64,000 bases of DNA from Paraburkholderia bryophila (GTDB lineage: Bacteria > Pseudomonadota > Gammaproteobacteria > Burkholderiales > Burkholderiaceae). This document shows, in pieces, positions 34,982-44,682 of the stretch (its first letter is position 1; the number at the start of each line of letters is the position of its first letter). Under the pieces are notes generated by a model, which ran no database searches, was not told where the DNA came from, and saw only the letters and a list, made by a program, of their open reading frames with translations. The DNA is taken from NCBI RefSeq assembly GCF_013409255.1, contig NZ_JACCAS010000002.1, forward strand, positions 806,001-870,000. The letters are read 5' to 3'. Made by a program: the position numbers and the translations under genes.

Positions 34982-35779
34982 CGTGTACCTCTTGTTCAAA
35001 CGGTTGCGGCGACGCGCGAACTAGCCGCGCGACGCGAAAAGCTGGATCTGGAAAAACGGTCGGCGAAACACGCGCCATGCGGCTTGTGCGCTCGCGGATT
35101 GTCCGGCGCGCGCGAGAACGCTCATGCGCCGGCACCAGCAGAAAAACCAGGGGATGGGATAGAGGCACGCCACGCGGAACAGAGCGGCCTCGTTGGGCGG
35201 TGGCAGACTGCGCGCCTGCTGCGGAAAAAATCGGCGGTGATGGTCATGTCCTCAAGCCGGCTGCCGTTCGGATGGAACGCGTCGGACAATGCTCCACCCC
35301 GCAGGATCGCTGCGGGCGGAAGGTTAAACAGCGGCAGGCTTCGCACAGGATGGTCATGCGCACGCCGTTCGCCAGGCGGGGCAGATTCTCCGAATAGAAG
35401 CATCTCGCGTCACTCAGGGAATTCACCTAATCGGAGTCAATTACTCGCCCTTACACGCCAACTGTCGTCACCATGTGGACCGACGCCGCCCAAAATAGTC
35501 TTTGATGTCATAGGTTTACTCATCCTGATACTCGTACTGCATAAATGCCTGAATCGTCATCTAAAACGGCAACTTTTACCGGCTTCATAGCTTCTTTTTC
35601 ACAATAATCCGGTCGATTTGGCTCGCGGGTTTTCGGTTCTGGCAACATAGAGTGTTGTCTCCAAAATGCGGGCTCTTGCGTCCCGGAGGGCTAAACCAGC
35701 CCACTGCCCTAGCCGGGACCGCAATCAAACCATATTTACTTATATCAAACAAATTTTGACGGGCTAATTTCCTCCTGCT
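34982..35779. promoter_or_regulatory. Long intergenic region before the XRE-cupin gene
   Basis: About 800 bases with no gene I trust. The part near 35000 should hold the POT transporter promoter. From 35400 the sequence becomes AT-rich. A stem of 11 pairs with a one-base bulge (35680-35686 and 35688-35691 with 35706-35709 and 35713-35719) lies 60-100 bases before the regulator start; it may be an operator or a leader structure. Confidence 0.4.
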
Positions 35780-36352
35780 ATGGTCACGACAATTCAAAAG
35801 AGCAATCCGGCACTCGAAATCGGCAGCAAGATCCGCGCGCTTCGGCATCGACTCAAGCGCACGTTGGACGACACGGCAACCGCCGCGGGTATTTCCAAAC
35901 CGTTTCTGTCGCAAGTCGAGCGCGGCCTGGCGTCGCCGTCCATCACTTCGCTGGCTGGAATTGCTCACGCACTTGGGGTCACGGTGCAGTATTTCGTCGA
36001 CACGCCTAGCGAAGAACGCTCGGTGTGCCGCGGCGAGCAGTTGAGGTTTTTCGGTTTTGCGGACTCGGCCAATCTGTTCGCTCGATTGACCAATCTGACG
36101 GGCGGCCGTCAGCTCGAAGCGATCCTCGTGAGGATGCCGCCCGGGCAAAAGCGCTCCGAAGTGACCACGCATGCCGGCGAAGAGTTTGTGTATGTGATCG
36201 ACGGCGAGGTGTCGTTGACGCTGGAAGGCAAGACGTTCGTGTTGCACGCGGGAGACAGCGCGCATTACGAATCGACGGTGCCGCACAGTTGGGTGAACAC
36301 GGCTCGGGTCGAGTCGGTCGTCGTCTGGGTGGGCACGCCAAGACTGTTTTAA
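35780..36352 (+). CDS. XRE-cupin transcription regulator
   Basis: A 190-residue regulator. A helix-turn-helix of the XRE type spans ~17-70 (LKRTLDDTATAAGISKPFLSQVERGLASPSITSLAGIAHALGV) and a cupin domain ~110-185 (GEEFVYVIDGEVSLTLEGKTFVLHAGDSAHYESTVPHSW). The cupin binds a small ligand. It lies 171 bases upstream of the oligopeptide transporter on the same strand and is its likely local regulator; several relatives (PuuR type) control amine or peptide uptake. Ligand unknown. Confidence 0.88.
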   Translation: MVTTIQKSNPALEIGSKIRALRHRLKRTLDDTATAAGISKPFLSQVERGLASPSITSLAGIAHALGVTVQYFVDTPSEERSVCRGEQLRFFGFADSANLFARLTNLTGGRQLEAILVRMPPGQKRSEVTTHAGEEFVYVIDGEVSLTLEGKTFVLHAGDSAHYESTVPHSWVNTARVESVVVWVGTPRLF

Positions 36353-36523
36353 AGGGCAGGCGCCTTTTCCGGTTGATCCGGCAGGGTTTGCCTGCATTAC
36401 AACATGCAAGGAATCCTGTATGTCGGGCAAACAACAAGGGCCGCCCTGGCCCGAGCACCGCGGATAACCGGGCGCCCCGGCGCCAGCGCGTTCTTCTCTC
36501 GACCTTTCCTGCGATCTCATCCG

Positions 36524-38140
36524 ATGAAAACCCCGTTCGTCCTCGCGACGGCGCTGTCCGCGCTCGTCCTGTCGTTTCAGCCCTCCGCCTTCGCCGTCAC
36601 GGTGCCCGCCGGCGTCACCCTCGCTGCCAGCCAGGAGATGACCCGCCAGGTGCCGGGCGAAACCGAATCGCTCGACCCCGCGCATATCGAATCGTGGACC
36701 GGCAATACGATCGGACTCGACCTGTTCGAAGGCTTGACGCGGATGGACGCGAGCGGCGCGATCGTGCCGGGCGTGGCTGAGTCGTGGACGCGCACCGGGC
36801 CGACGACGTGGGTCTTCAAGCTGCGCCACGACGCGCGCTGGAGCAACGGCCAGCCGGTCACGGCAGCGGACTTCGTCTACTCGTGGCAGCGCGTGCTCGA
36901 TCCGAAGACCGGTTCGAAGTACACGGTGCTGGTCGAATTCGTGAAGAACGCCAAGGCGATTCTCGCCGGCAAGATGCCGTTGACGAGCCTCGGTGTGCGC
37001 GCCGTCGATCCGTACACGCTCGAAGTCACGACCGAAGTGCCCGCCGCCTTCTTCCCGCAACTGGTTTCCATGGCGACGATGACCCCGGTCAATCGTGCGA
37101 CGGTGACGAAGTTCGGCGGCGAGTGGACCCGTCCGGGCAACTTCGTGGGCAACGGCGCGTACACGCTGACCGACTGGCAGCCGAGCAACCGTCTGGTGGC
37201 CACCAAGAGCCCGACATACTGGAACGCCGGCAAGGTCGTGATCGCGAAAGTGACCTACCTGCCGATCGAAAACGACGAAACGGCCATGCGCATGTTCCAG
37301 GCCGGCCAGTTCGACTACACGTACGCGATTCCGTCGGGCATCTATGCCCAGGTGAGCAAGAGCCAAGGCGATGAGCTTAAAACCGGTCTGCAGATCGCCA
37401 CGTACTTCTACAGCCTGAATAACGACGACCCCGCCTTCAAGGACAAGCGCGTACGCCAGGCCCTGGCCATGGTGCTGGACCGCGACCTGCTGACCAAGCG
37501 TCTGACCGCCGACGGCGAAGTGCCCATGTACGGCCTGATCGCCAAGGGCACCCAGGGCGCGGGCGTGTTCACGCCGGACTGGGCAAGCTGGCCGATGGCC
37601 AAACGCGTCGACTACGCGCGCAACCTGCTGAAGGCCGCCGGTTATTCGGACGCGAAGCCGCTGACGTTCACGCTCACCTACAACACCAACGACCTGCACA
37701 AGAAGGTCGCGCTGTTCGCCACGTCGGAATGGCGCACCAAGCTCGGCGTGACCGCCAAGCTCGAAAACGTCGAATTCAAGGTGCTGCTCAAGCAACGCCA
37801 CGACGGCAAGGTGCAGGCTTCGCGCGACGGCTGGTTCGTCGACTATAACGACGCCAACTCGTTCCTCGATCTGATCCGTTGCAACAGCGTGCAGAACGAT
37901 CAACACTACTGCAACCCGCAGGTCGACAAGCTGATCGACGAAGGCAACCAGCAGCTCGACGACGCGAAACGCACCGCGCTGCTCACGCAGGCGCACGATC
38001 TGGCCATGAACGACTACCCGCTGGTCGCGCTGTTCCAGTACTCGGCGGACCGCCTGGTGAAGTCGTATGTGGGCGGCTACAAGTCGACCAACTACCTCGA
38101 CATGCGCGCCACGCAAGACATGTATCTGATCAAGCACTAA
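36524..38140 (+). CDS. oppA: OppA-like oligopeptide-binding protein
   Basis: Periplasmic binding protein of 538 residues (SBP family 5). Signal peptide 1-24 (ending SAFA). The N-terminus has the family theme PGETESLDPAHIESWTGNTIGLDLFEGLTR, then HDARWSNGQPVTAADFVYSWQRVLDPKTGS and VRQALAMVLDRDLLT. It delivers peptides to the permease encoded downstream. I start at the ATG at 36524 where the signal peptide begins. Length and motifs match OppA/MppA. Confidence 0.9.
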   Translation: MKTPFVLATALSALVLSFQPSAFAVTVPAGVTLAASQEMTRQVPGETESLDPAHIESWTGNTIGLDLFEGLTRMDASGAIVPGVAESWTRTGPTTWVFKLRHDARWSNGQPVTAADFVYSWQRVLDPKTGSKYTVLVEFVKNAKAILAGKMPLTSLGVRAVDPYTLEVTTEVPAAFFPQLVSMATMTPVNRATVTKFGGEWTRPGNFVGNGAYTLTDWQPSNRLVATKSPTYWNAGKVVIAKVTYLPIENDETAMRMFQAGQFDYTYAIPSGIYAQVSKSQGDELKTGLQIATYFYSLNNDDPAFKDKRVRQALAMVLDRDLLTKRLTADGEVPMYGLIAKGTQGAGVFTPDWASWPMAKRVDYARNLLKAAGYSDAKPLTFTLTYNTNDLHKKVALFATSEWRTKLGVTAKLENVEFKVLLKQRHDGKVQASRDGWFVDYNDANSFLDLIRCNSVQNDQHYCNPQVDKLIDEGNQQLDDAKRTALLTQAHDLAMNDYPLVALFQYSADRLVKSYVGGYKSTNYLDMRATQDMYLIKH

Positions 38141-38156
38141 GCGCGGGAGCACCGTC

Positions 38157-39095
38157 ATGCTGGCTTACACGCTGCGCCGCACGCTCTGGGCGATCCCGAC
38201 GATTCTCGCCGTGATCACCGCGTGCTATCTGCTGCTGCATCTCACCCCGGGCGGCCCGTTCGACACGGAGAAACACCTGTCGGCGGCCGTGATGGCGAAC
38301 CTCAACGCCAAATATCACCTCGACGAACCGTTGTGGCTGCAGTACCTCCACTACCTCGGTTCGTTGCTACACGGCGACCTCGGCCCATCGTTCCGTTACG
38401 CCGACTGGACCGTCAACGATCTGGTCTGGAAAGCGTTGCCGGTCAGTCTCGGCGTAGGCGGCGTGTCGGTGCCGATCGCGCTGGTGATCGGCGTCACGCT
38501 CGGCACGCTGGCCGCGGTGCGGCGCGATCGCTTCATCGATCACTTCGTGATGGTGCTCGGCAACCTCGGCAACGTGGTGCCGCCGTTCGTGCTAGGCCCG
38601 GTGCTGGTGTGGATCTTCGCGATCCTGCTGAAGACTTCCGAAGGCCAGGGCTGGCTGCCGGCCGGCGGCTGGGGCGACGGCGAGTGGCGTTATCGCGTGC
38701 TGCCGATCGTGCTGCTCGTGATCATCAACGTCGCGGGAATCGCGCGTGTGATGCGCGGCAGCATGATCGAAGTGCTGTCGGGCAACTTCATCCGCACCGC
38801 GCGCGCCAAGGGCCTGCCGGGCCGCACGATCGTGTTGCGCCACGCGATGAAGCCGGCGCTGATGCCGGTCGTGTCGCTGCTCGGCTCGATCTGCATCTCG
38901 TCGATCACGGCGGCCGTGGTCACCGAGTCGGTGTTCGCGCTGCCGGGTCTCGGCCAACTGGTCGTCAATGGCGCGATCAACCGCGACTACACCCTCGTGC
39001 TCGGCCTCGTCGTGCTGACGACTGCCGTCGCCGTGCTGTTCAACCTGCTGGTCGACCTCGCGTATGCGTGGCTCGATCCGCGCATCCGGTACTGA
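38157..39095 (+). CDS. oppB: OppB-like ABC transporter permease
   Basis: Inner-membrane permease of 312 residues with six membrane segments. It starts MLAYTLRRTLWAIPTILAVITACYLLLHLTPGGPF, typical of OppB, and has the EAA-type loop RTARAKGLPGRTIVLRHAMKPALMPV that contacts the ATPases. GGGAG precedes the ATG. It lies 16 bases behind oppA. Confidence 0.92.
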   Translation: MLAYTLRRTLWAIPTILAVITACYLLLHLTPGGPFDTEKHLSAAVMANLNAKYHLDEPLWLQYLHYLGSLLHGDLGPSFRYADWTVNDLVWKALPVSLGVGGVSVPIALVIGVTLGTLAAVRRDRFIDHFVMVLGNLGNVVPPFVLGPVLVWIFAILLKTSEGQGWLPAGGWGDGEWRYRVLPIVLLVIINVAGIARVMRGSMIEVLSGNFIRTARAKGLPGRTIVLRHAMKPALMPVVSLLGSICISSITAAVVTESVFALPGLGQLVVNGAINRDYTLVLGLVVLTTAVAVLFNLLVDLAYAWLDPRIRY

Positions 39096-39098
39096 TCC

Positions 39099-40013
39099 AT
39101 GGCGCGCTCTCTTCAAACGGCTGCCGCGGCGCTCGATCCGCTCGCGGCCATTGCCAACGCACCGCGTTCGCGCGGACCGCTCGCCACCGCCGCCGCGCGC
39201 TTCGTGCGCAATCGCGCGGCGTTCACCGGGTTCATCGTGCTGCTGCTGGTCGTGATCGCCTGCGTGGTGGGTCCGTGGCTGCTGCCGAACAATCCGATCG
39301 ACAGCGACTGGAGCGCGATCAGCCTGCCGCCCACGTGGCAGAACATGCACTGGTTCGGCACCGACGAACTCGGCCGCGATCTGCTCGCGCGTGCGCTGCA
39401 AGGCGGGCGCGTGTCGCTCGAAGTCGGCCTGCTCGGCACGCTGGTGTCGGGACTGATCGGCGTCGCGTACGGCGCGACCGCCGGCTATCTCGGCGGCCGT
39501 GTGGACGCAGTGATGATGCGGATCGTCGACATGATGTACGCGATCCCCTACATGCTGATCGCGATCCTGATGATGACGCTGTTCGGCCGCGCGTTCTATC
39601 TGGTCGTGCTCACCATCAGCGCGTTCTCGTGGCTCGACATGGCGCGCGTGGTGCGCGGCCAGACGCTGTCGCTGCGCTCGCGTGAATTCATCGACGCCGC
39701 CCGCGCGATCGGCGTGAGTTCGCGCTCCATCATCTCGCGTCACATCGTGCCGAATCTGTTCGGCGTGGTCGTCGTGTACGCGAGCGTGACCGTGCCCAAT
39801 ATCGTGCTGACCGAATCGGTGCTGTCGTTCCTCGGCCTCGGTGTGCAGGAGCCGATGACGAGCTGGGGCGTGCTGATTCAGGACGGCGCGCAGAAACTCG
39901 ATTCGATGCCCTGGCTGCTGCTGTGCCCGGCCGTGATGCTGTGCATTACGCTGTATTCCGTGAATTTCGTCGGCGACGGTTTGCGCGACGCGTTCGACCC
40001 GAAGGACCGCTGA
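39099..40013 (+). CDS. oppC: OppC-like ABC transporter permease
   Basis: Second permease, 304 residues, with the N-terminal cytoplasmic extension and six membrane segments of OppC. Visible features are FGTDELGRDLLARALQGGRVSLEVGL and the EAA loop IDAARAIGVSSRSIISRHIVPNLFGVVVVY. Starts three bases after the oppB stop codon. Forms the membrane channel with OppB. Confidence 0.92.
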   Translation: MARSLQTAAAALDPLAAIANAPRSRGPLATAAARFVRNRAAFTGFIVLLLVVIACVVGPWLLPNNPIDSDWSAISLPPTWQNMHWFGTDELGRDLLARALQGGRVSLEVGLLGTLVSGLIGVAYGATAGYLGGRVDAVMMRIVDMMYAIPYMLIAILMMTLFGRAFYLVVLTISAFSWLDMARVVRGQTLSLRSREFIDAARAIGVSSRSIISRHIVPNLFGVVVVYASVTVPNIVLTESVLSFLGLGVQEPMTSWGVLIQDGAQKLDSMPWLLLCPAVMLCITLYSVNFVGDGLRDAFDPKDR

Positions 40014-40014
40014 C

Positions 40015-41013
40015 ATGTCCCTACTCGAAGTCAAAGACCTCAGCGTGCGCTTTACGCGCCGCGAAGGCGCACCGGTCGACGCAGTGCAACACGTGTCGTT
40101 CTCGCTCGAAGCCGGCCGCACGCTCGGCATTGTCGGCGAATCGGGTTCCGGCAAGAGCCAGACCGTGATGGCCTTGCTCGGTCTGCTGGCCGGCAACGGC
40201 AAGGTGTCGGGCAGCGCCACCTATCGCGGCGAAAACCTGCTGACCATGAACGAAGCGGCGCTGAACAAGATTCGCGGCGACCGCATCGGCATGATCTTTC
40301 AGGACCCGATGACCTCGCTCAATCCGTTCCTGACGATCGAACGGCAAATGACCGAGACGCTGCAACTGCATCGCAAGATGTCGCGCCGCGAAGCGCGCCG
40401 CCGTGCGATCGAAACGCTGGAGTCGGTGCGCATTCCCGACGCCGCGCGCCGCATCGCCATGTATCCGCACGAGTTCTCCGGCGGCATGCGGCAACGCGTG
40501 ATGATCGCGATGGCGCTGCTCTCCGAGCCCGAAATCCTGATCGCCGACGAACCCACCACCGCGCTCGACGTGACCGTGCAGGCACAGATCATCGAGCTGC
40601 TGCGCGAGCTGAACCGCGAGCGCGGCACGGCGATCATTCTGATCACGCACGACATGGGCGTCGTCGCCGGCCTGTGCGATGACGTGATGGTGATGTACGC
40701 CGGCCAGACCGTCGAGCAGGCGAGCGCCGCCGCGCTGTTCGCCGCGCCGACGCATCCGTACACGCTCGGCCTGCTGAACGCGCTGCCGCGTCTCACCGAC
40801 GACGATGACGACCAGCCGTTGCAAACCATTCCCGGCAATCCGCCGCTGCCCGGTGAAGTCGGCCAGGGCTGCGCGTTCGCGCCGCGCTGCGCGTACTGCA
40901 CCGAGCACTGCCTCGAAGCACGCCCGCCGCTCGCGGCCGTGGAGGGCTATCCGGACGCGCTGCGCGCGTGCTTCAAACCGGTCGGCGAAATCCTGGAGGC
41001 ACAACACGTATGA
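40015..41013 (+). CDS. oppD: OppD-like ABC transporter ATPase
   Basis: ATPase of 332 residues. Walker A GESGSGKSQ, signature FSGGMRQRVMIAMAL, Walker B ILIADEPTT and the H-loop ITHD are all present. The C-terminal oligopeptide-ABC domain has GCAFAPRCAYCTEHCLEARPP, a cysteine set that in relatives holds an iron-sulfur cluster. The last base pair of the Walker A (Ser-Gln for the usual Thr) is acceptable in this family. Confidence 0.92.
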   Translation: MSLLEVKDLSVRFTRREGAPVDAVQHVSFSLEAGRTLGIVGESGSGKSQTVMALLGLLAGNGKVSGSATYRGENLLTMNEAALNKIRGDRIGMIFQDPMTSLNPFLTIERQMTETLQLHRKMSRREARRRAIETLESVRIPDAARRIAMYPHEFSGGMRQRVMIAMALLSEPEILIADEPTTALDVTVQAQIIELLRELNRERGTAIILITHDMGVVAGLCDDVMVMYAGQTVEQASAAALFAAPTHPYTLGLLNALPRLTDDDDDQPLQTIPGNPPLPGEVGQGCAFAPRCAYCTEHCLEARPPLAAVEGYPDALRACFKPVGEILEAQHV

Positions 41014-42035
41014 ACGCCACGCCTATCGCAAACCAGGACGCGGCGACGCTGCTGTCCGTGGACAATCTCAAGGTGCAATTCGGCGTGCCGCGCGGCGGCT
41101 ATCCGTGGTCCGGTAAAGCCACGCTGCGTGCGGTGGACGGCGTGTCGTTCAGCGTACGGCGCGGCGAAACAGTGGGGCTCGTCGGCGAGTCGGGTTGCGG
41201 CAAGTCCACCCTCGCCCGCGCGATCATCGGTCTCACGCCGGTGGCGAGCGGCAGCGTGCGCTGGCTCGGCGAAGAAACCGTGCAGCCTAACGCGCGCCGC
41301 GATACCTCGCGCTTGCGCCGGGACGTGCAGATGATTTTCCAGGACCCGCTCGCGTCGCTCGATCCGCGTATGACGATCGAACAGATCGTCGCGGAACCGC
41401 TGCTCACGCACGGCCAGAATGTGGCCCGTGCCGACGTGCAGCGCCGCGTGCTGACCATGCTCGAACGCGTCGGCCTCAATGTGCAGCATCTGCGCCGTTA
41501 TCCGCATGAGTTTTCCGGTGGCCAGTGTCAGCGCGTCGGCATTGCGCGCGCCCTGATCGGCGAGCCGCAACTGGTGATCTGCGACGAGCCGGTGTCGGCG
41601 CTCGACGTGTCGATCCAGGCACAGATCGTCAATCTGCTGCGTGACCTGCAAAGGGAGTTGTCGCTGTCGCTGCTGTTCGTCGCGCACGACCTCGCGGTCG
41701 TCAAGGCGATCAGTCACCGCGTGCTGGTGATGTATCTGGGCCGCGTGATGGAGTTCGGCGATAAGCGCGACGTCTACAGCGCGCCGCGTCATCCGTACAC
41801 GCGCGCGTTGCTGTCCGCGGTGCCCGTTCCCGATCCTGCCGTGGAACGCGCGCGGCGTCATCTGCTGTTGCGCGGCGAGATTGCCTCGCCGCTCAGCCCG
41901 CCTTCCGGTTGCGCGTTCCGCACGCGCTGCCCGGAGGCGATCGAAGCCTGCGCCTCGGAAATTCCGCAGGCCATCACGCATGGCGCGAGCGCAACGCGCG
42001 TCGCCTGTATTCGCGTGGGGGACGTCGCGAAGTAA
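41010..42035 (+). CDS. oppF: OppF-like ABC transporter ATPase
   Basis: Second ATPase, 341 residues, with Walker A GESGCGKST, signature FSGGQCQRVGIARAL, Walker B LVICDEPVSALD and the C-terminal cysteine domain (SGCAFRTRCPEAIEACASE). The ATG overlaps the oppD stop and CTGGAGG lies before it. OppD and OppF form a heterodimer that drives transport. Confidence 0.92.
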   Translation: MNATPIANQDAATLLSVDNLKVQFGVPRGGYPWSGKATLRAVDGVSFSVRRGETVGLVGESGCGKSTLARAIIGLTPVASGSVRWLGEETVQPNARRDTSRLRRDVQMIFQDPLASLDPRMTIEQIVAEPLLTHGQNVARADVQRRVLTMLERVGLNVQHLRRYPHEFSGGQCQRVGIARALIGEPQLVICDEPVSALDVSIQAQIVNLLRDLQRELSLSLLFVAHDLAVVKAISHRVLVMYLGRVMEFGDKRDVYSAPRHPYTRALLSAVPVPDPAVERARRHLLLRGEIASPLSPPSGCAFRTRCPEAIEACASEIPQAITHGASATRVACIRVGDVAK

Positions 42036-42104
42036 GTGTCTTTGAAGTCCTCGCGCTCAGGCAGCGCAAAAGTACCCAGCTTCTACCGATAAAACCGTAT
42101 TCCC

Positions 42105-42162
42105 GGCGCGACGGGCCGTCGCGCCGCTGGATTCGCTCGCCCTGTTATCCGCAGGGCGAGCG
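42105..42162. promoter_or_regulatory. Two adjacent hairpins between oppF and the OprD gene
   Basis: GGCGCGAC/GTCGCGCC at 42105-42125 (8-bp stem) and CGCTCGCCCTG/CAGGGCGAGCG at 42134-42162 (11-bp stem) stand ten bases apart. Neither is followed by a good T-run. They may set the mRNA level of the porin relative to the ABC genes or protect the opp mRNA end. Confidence 0.55.
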
Positions 42163-42223
42163 ATAAGCGTGGACTGGCTAACCGCCAGCCAAAGTAGCAC
42201 CACAATAATCAGAGACGTACTCA

Positions 42224-43822
42224 ATGAAAGATAGCCGAACAAAAATCCGGACAAAAAAAACCGGAGCTGCCACCTTTTTTTATTGCGCATTCACGCTTCC
42301 CGCACTGACTCTCGCTGCCAGTGCTTATGCCGACGACGGCGTGACGGAGCCCACCTCCGGAACGTCGCGAACCCAGACGCTCGCGCAAGCGTCGCCCTCG
42401 CCTACGGCCTCAGCCTCGCACTCGCCGGAGTCTTCGGCACAGTCCACTGGGTCTGCCAAATCCTCCGGCAAGCGCCGTGCGGATCAAGGCGGTCAGGTGC
42501 GTAACGATCAACCCGACACGACCAATGCGATCGTCAATGCCGAAGCCAGCCAGACCGTCGAGCCGCCAAGCCCGCCGTCGAGCCAGGCCGCCAGCAAGGG
42601 CTTTATCGCCGATAGCCATCTGAACCTGCAGTTCCGCAATTACTCCGACTACTTCCAGGCGCCCAAGACGACCTACCGTCACGCGTGGATCCAGGGCGCG
42701 CAAGCCAACTATGAATCCGGCTTTACGCAGGGTCTGGTCGGCTTCGGCGTGGATGCGTCGCTGTTCGCCGCGTTGAAGCTCGACGGCGGCAACGGCGCCG
42801 GCAACATGGTGCACGTCGGCAAGGACGGCGGCGGTTCACAGCAGCTCGCGTGGGCCTACCCCGGCATGGTCGACATCAAGGGACGCATTTCGGAGACGGT
42901 CGTGAAGTACGGTTTGCAGACCGTCACGAACCCGTTCCTCGAACCGCACGACAACCGCGCGCTGCCGCCAACCTTCCTCGGCGTGTCGATGGTCAGCAAC
43001 GACCTCGTGCACACCACGCTCGAAGCCGGTAGCTTCACCAAGGTCGACGCCCGCGGCCACACCAACCTGAGCAATCTGACCACCTCGTACGGCGGCACGC
43101 GCATCGATCGGCTGACTTATGTGGGCGGCACGTGGCACTACGCGAAGAACGGCGAAATGGCGCTGTACGTCGATCAGGCCGACGACGTCTGGCGTCAGTA
43201 CTACGGCTCGGTGGCGCAGTCGTTCGGCGATCCGACCACGATCAAGTGGAGCGGCCTCGCCAACATCTATTCGACGCACGACACCGGCGCGTCGAAGCAA
43301 GGGCACATCAACAGCAATGCGTACAGCGTGTCGGTCTCCGCGCAGCACGGCCCGCATGCGCTGCTGCTCGGCTACCAGCAGGTGCTCGGCGATCAGTTCT
43401 TCGACTACGTCAACGAGACCAACGGTATCTACCTGACCAACTCGATGGATGTGGACTACAACGCGCCGCACGAGCAATCGCTGCAATTGCGCTACACGTT
43501 CGACGGTAAATACGCGGGTCTGCCGGGCCTGAAGGCGATGTTCTGGGGGCAATACGGTTGGAACGCGGATGGTTCGGCGGGCGCTGCGGAAAACGCGTCG
43601 CCTTCGGCGTCGCTGCACAATCTGTACTGGAAGAACGGCGAGCCGGTGCATGGCCATCATCACGAGTTCGGCTTCATTCCTAGCTATACGCTGCAAAGCG
43701 GGCGCTTCAAGGATACGAAGATCACGTTCATCGCGATGTGGCACAACGCGCAGTCGCACTACTCGGACGGCAACAACATGGAATACCGTCTGGTGGTGAA
43801 TGTGCCGGTGAAGGTGTTCTAA
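42224..43822 (+). CDS. OprD family outer-membrane porin
   Basis: Substrate-specific porin of 532 residues. A signal peptide with a long charged start (MKDSRTKIRTKKTG...) ends near ASAYADD. A Ser/Pro/Thr-rich linker of about 80 residues follows. Then comes the OprD barrel, beginning with FIADSHLNLQFRNYSDYF and including QLAWAYPGMVDIKGRISETVVKYGLQ, ending KVF. Its place behind oppABCDF suggests passage of peptides through the outer membrane for that system. The stop overlaps the convergent IclR gene by four bases. Confidence 0.88.
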   Translation: MKDSRTKIRTKKTGAATFFYCAFTLPALTLAASAYADDGVTEPTSGTSRTQTLAQASPSPTASASHSPESSAQSTGSAKSSGKRRADQGGQVRNDQPDTTNAIVNAEASQTVEPPSPPSSQAASKGFIADSHLNLQFRNYSDYFQAPKTTYRHAWIQGAQANYESGFTQGLVGFGVDASLFAALKLDGGNGAGNMVHVGKDGGGSQQLAWAYPGMVDIKGRISETVVKYGLQTVTNPFLEPHDNRALPPTFLGVSMVSNDLVHTTLEAGSFTKVDARGHTNLSNLTTSYGGTRIDRLTYVGGTWHYAKNGEMALYVDQADDVWRQYYGSVAQSFGDPTTIKWSGLANIYSTHDTGASKQGHINSNAYSVSVSAQHGPHALLLGYQQVLGDQFFDYVNETNGIYLTNSMDVDYNAPHEQSLQLRYTFDGKYAGLPGLKAMFWGQYGWNADGSAGAAENASPSASLHNLYWKNGEPVHGHHHEFGFIPSYTLQSGRFKDTKITFIAMWHNAQSHYSDGNNMEYRLVVNVPVKVF

Positions 43823-44682
43823 GTGGTCATGGCCCGCGACAAACCGTGCATCGGCCGGCGCAACGCCACGTCGAACGGATTGGTTTGCGGGCCGATCGCG
43901 TCGGCCTGACGCCGCAGCAATTCGACCACCATCGGCAGACGGTCGTCGCCCAGACGCGAAGCCAGCGTGCCCACACTCAATGCCGCCACCGCGAGGCCCG
44001 TGCGATCCAGAACCGGCACGGCCACGCCCGCCATGCCGTCGAGCACACCCGTGTTGTTCGCCGCGTAGCCGAGTCGCCGCACGCGTTCGATCTCGGTGCG
44101 CAAATACACTTCGTCGAGCACGCCGTAGCCGCGAATCCGCGGCACGTTGAAGCGGATGATCTCCTCACGTTCCGCCTCGGGCAGAAACGCGAGAATCGCC
44201 AGACTCCCCTGACCCACACCTAACGCGACGCGCCCGCCGATATCGCCGGTGAACGAACGGATCGGAAACGGCCCTTCGCAGATGTCGAGACACACCGCGT
44301 CGAAACTGCTTTTGACCAGCAGAAAAATCGTGTCGCCGAGACTCGCGCACAGCCGCAGCAACGCGGGGCGGCACAGCGTGCGCATGCCGCTCGGGTTCCC
44401 CGCTTGCGCGGCCAGCGCGAAGAAGTCGACGCTCAGCCGGTACAGCTTGGAGTTGTCGTCCTGCTCGACGATGCCCTCGGCAATCAGCGCATGCAGGATG
44501 CGGTGCACGGTGCCCTGCGTCAGTCCCACGGCTTTCGCCAGTCGCGTGACGCGGCCGCCGTCGGGTTGCGCCTCGGACAACGCGCGAATCACCGCGAACG
44601 CGCGTTCCAGCATGCCCGGTCCGGGCGCGCCGCCGGTTTCGGCCGGGGCGTGATCGGTATCTCGTTGGGCGGCTGCTTTCAT
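43819..44682 (-). CDS. IclR family transcription regulator
   Basis: A 287-residue regulator. The winged helix spans about 26-85 (ALSEAQPDGGRVTRLAKAVGLTQGTVHRILHALIAEG). The effector-binding IclR domain fills the rest, with IRSFTGDIGGRVALGVG and GYAANNTGVLDGMAGVAVPVLDRTG. It is divergent from the transporter/oxidoreductase operon at 44985, with inverted repeats between them. It likely represses or activates that operon depending on the substrate. Confidence 0.9.
   Translation of the reverse strand: MKAAAQRDTDHAPAETGGAPGPGMLERAFAVIRALSEAQPDGGRVTRLAKAVGLTQGTVHRILHALIAEGIVEQDDNSKLYRLSVDFFALAAQAGNPSGMRTLCRPALLRLCASLGDTIFLLVKSSFDAVCLDICEGPFPIRSFTGDIGGRVALGVGQGSLAILAFLPEAEREEIIRFNVPRIRGYGVLDEVYLRTEIERVRRLGYAANNTGVLDGMAGVAVPVLDRTGLAVAALSVGTLASRLGDDRLPMVVELLRRQADAIGPQTNPFDVALRRPMHGLSRAMTT

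Noticed and set aside
35585..38158. 857-codon open frame on the minus strand opposite oppA
   Set aside because: Shadow of the high third-position GC of oppA and the XRE gene; composition is His/Arg/Val-rich with no known motif, while the plus strand carries clear families.
38592..40220. 542-codon minus-strand frame across oppB and oppC
   Set aside because: Arg/His/Gln-rich shadow of two membrane permeases.
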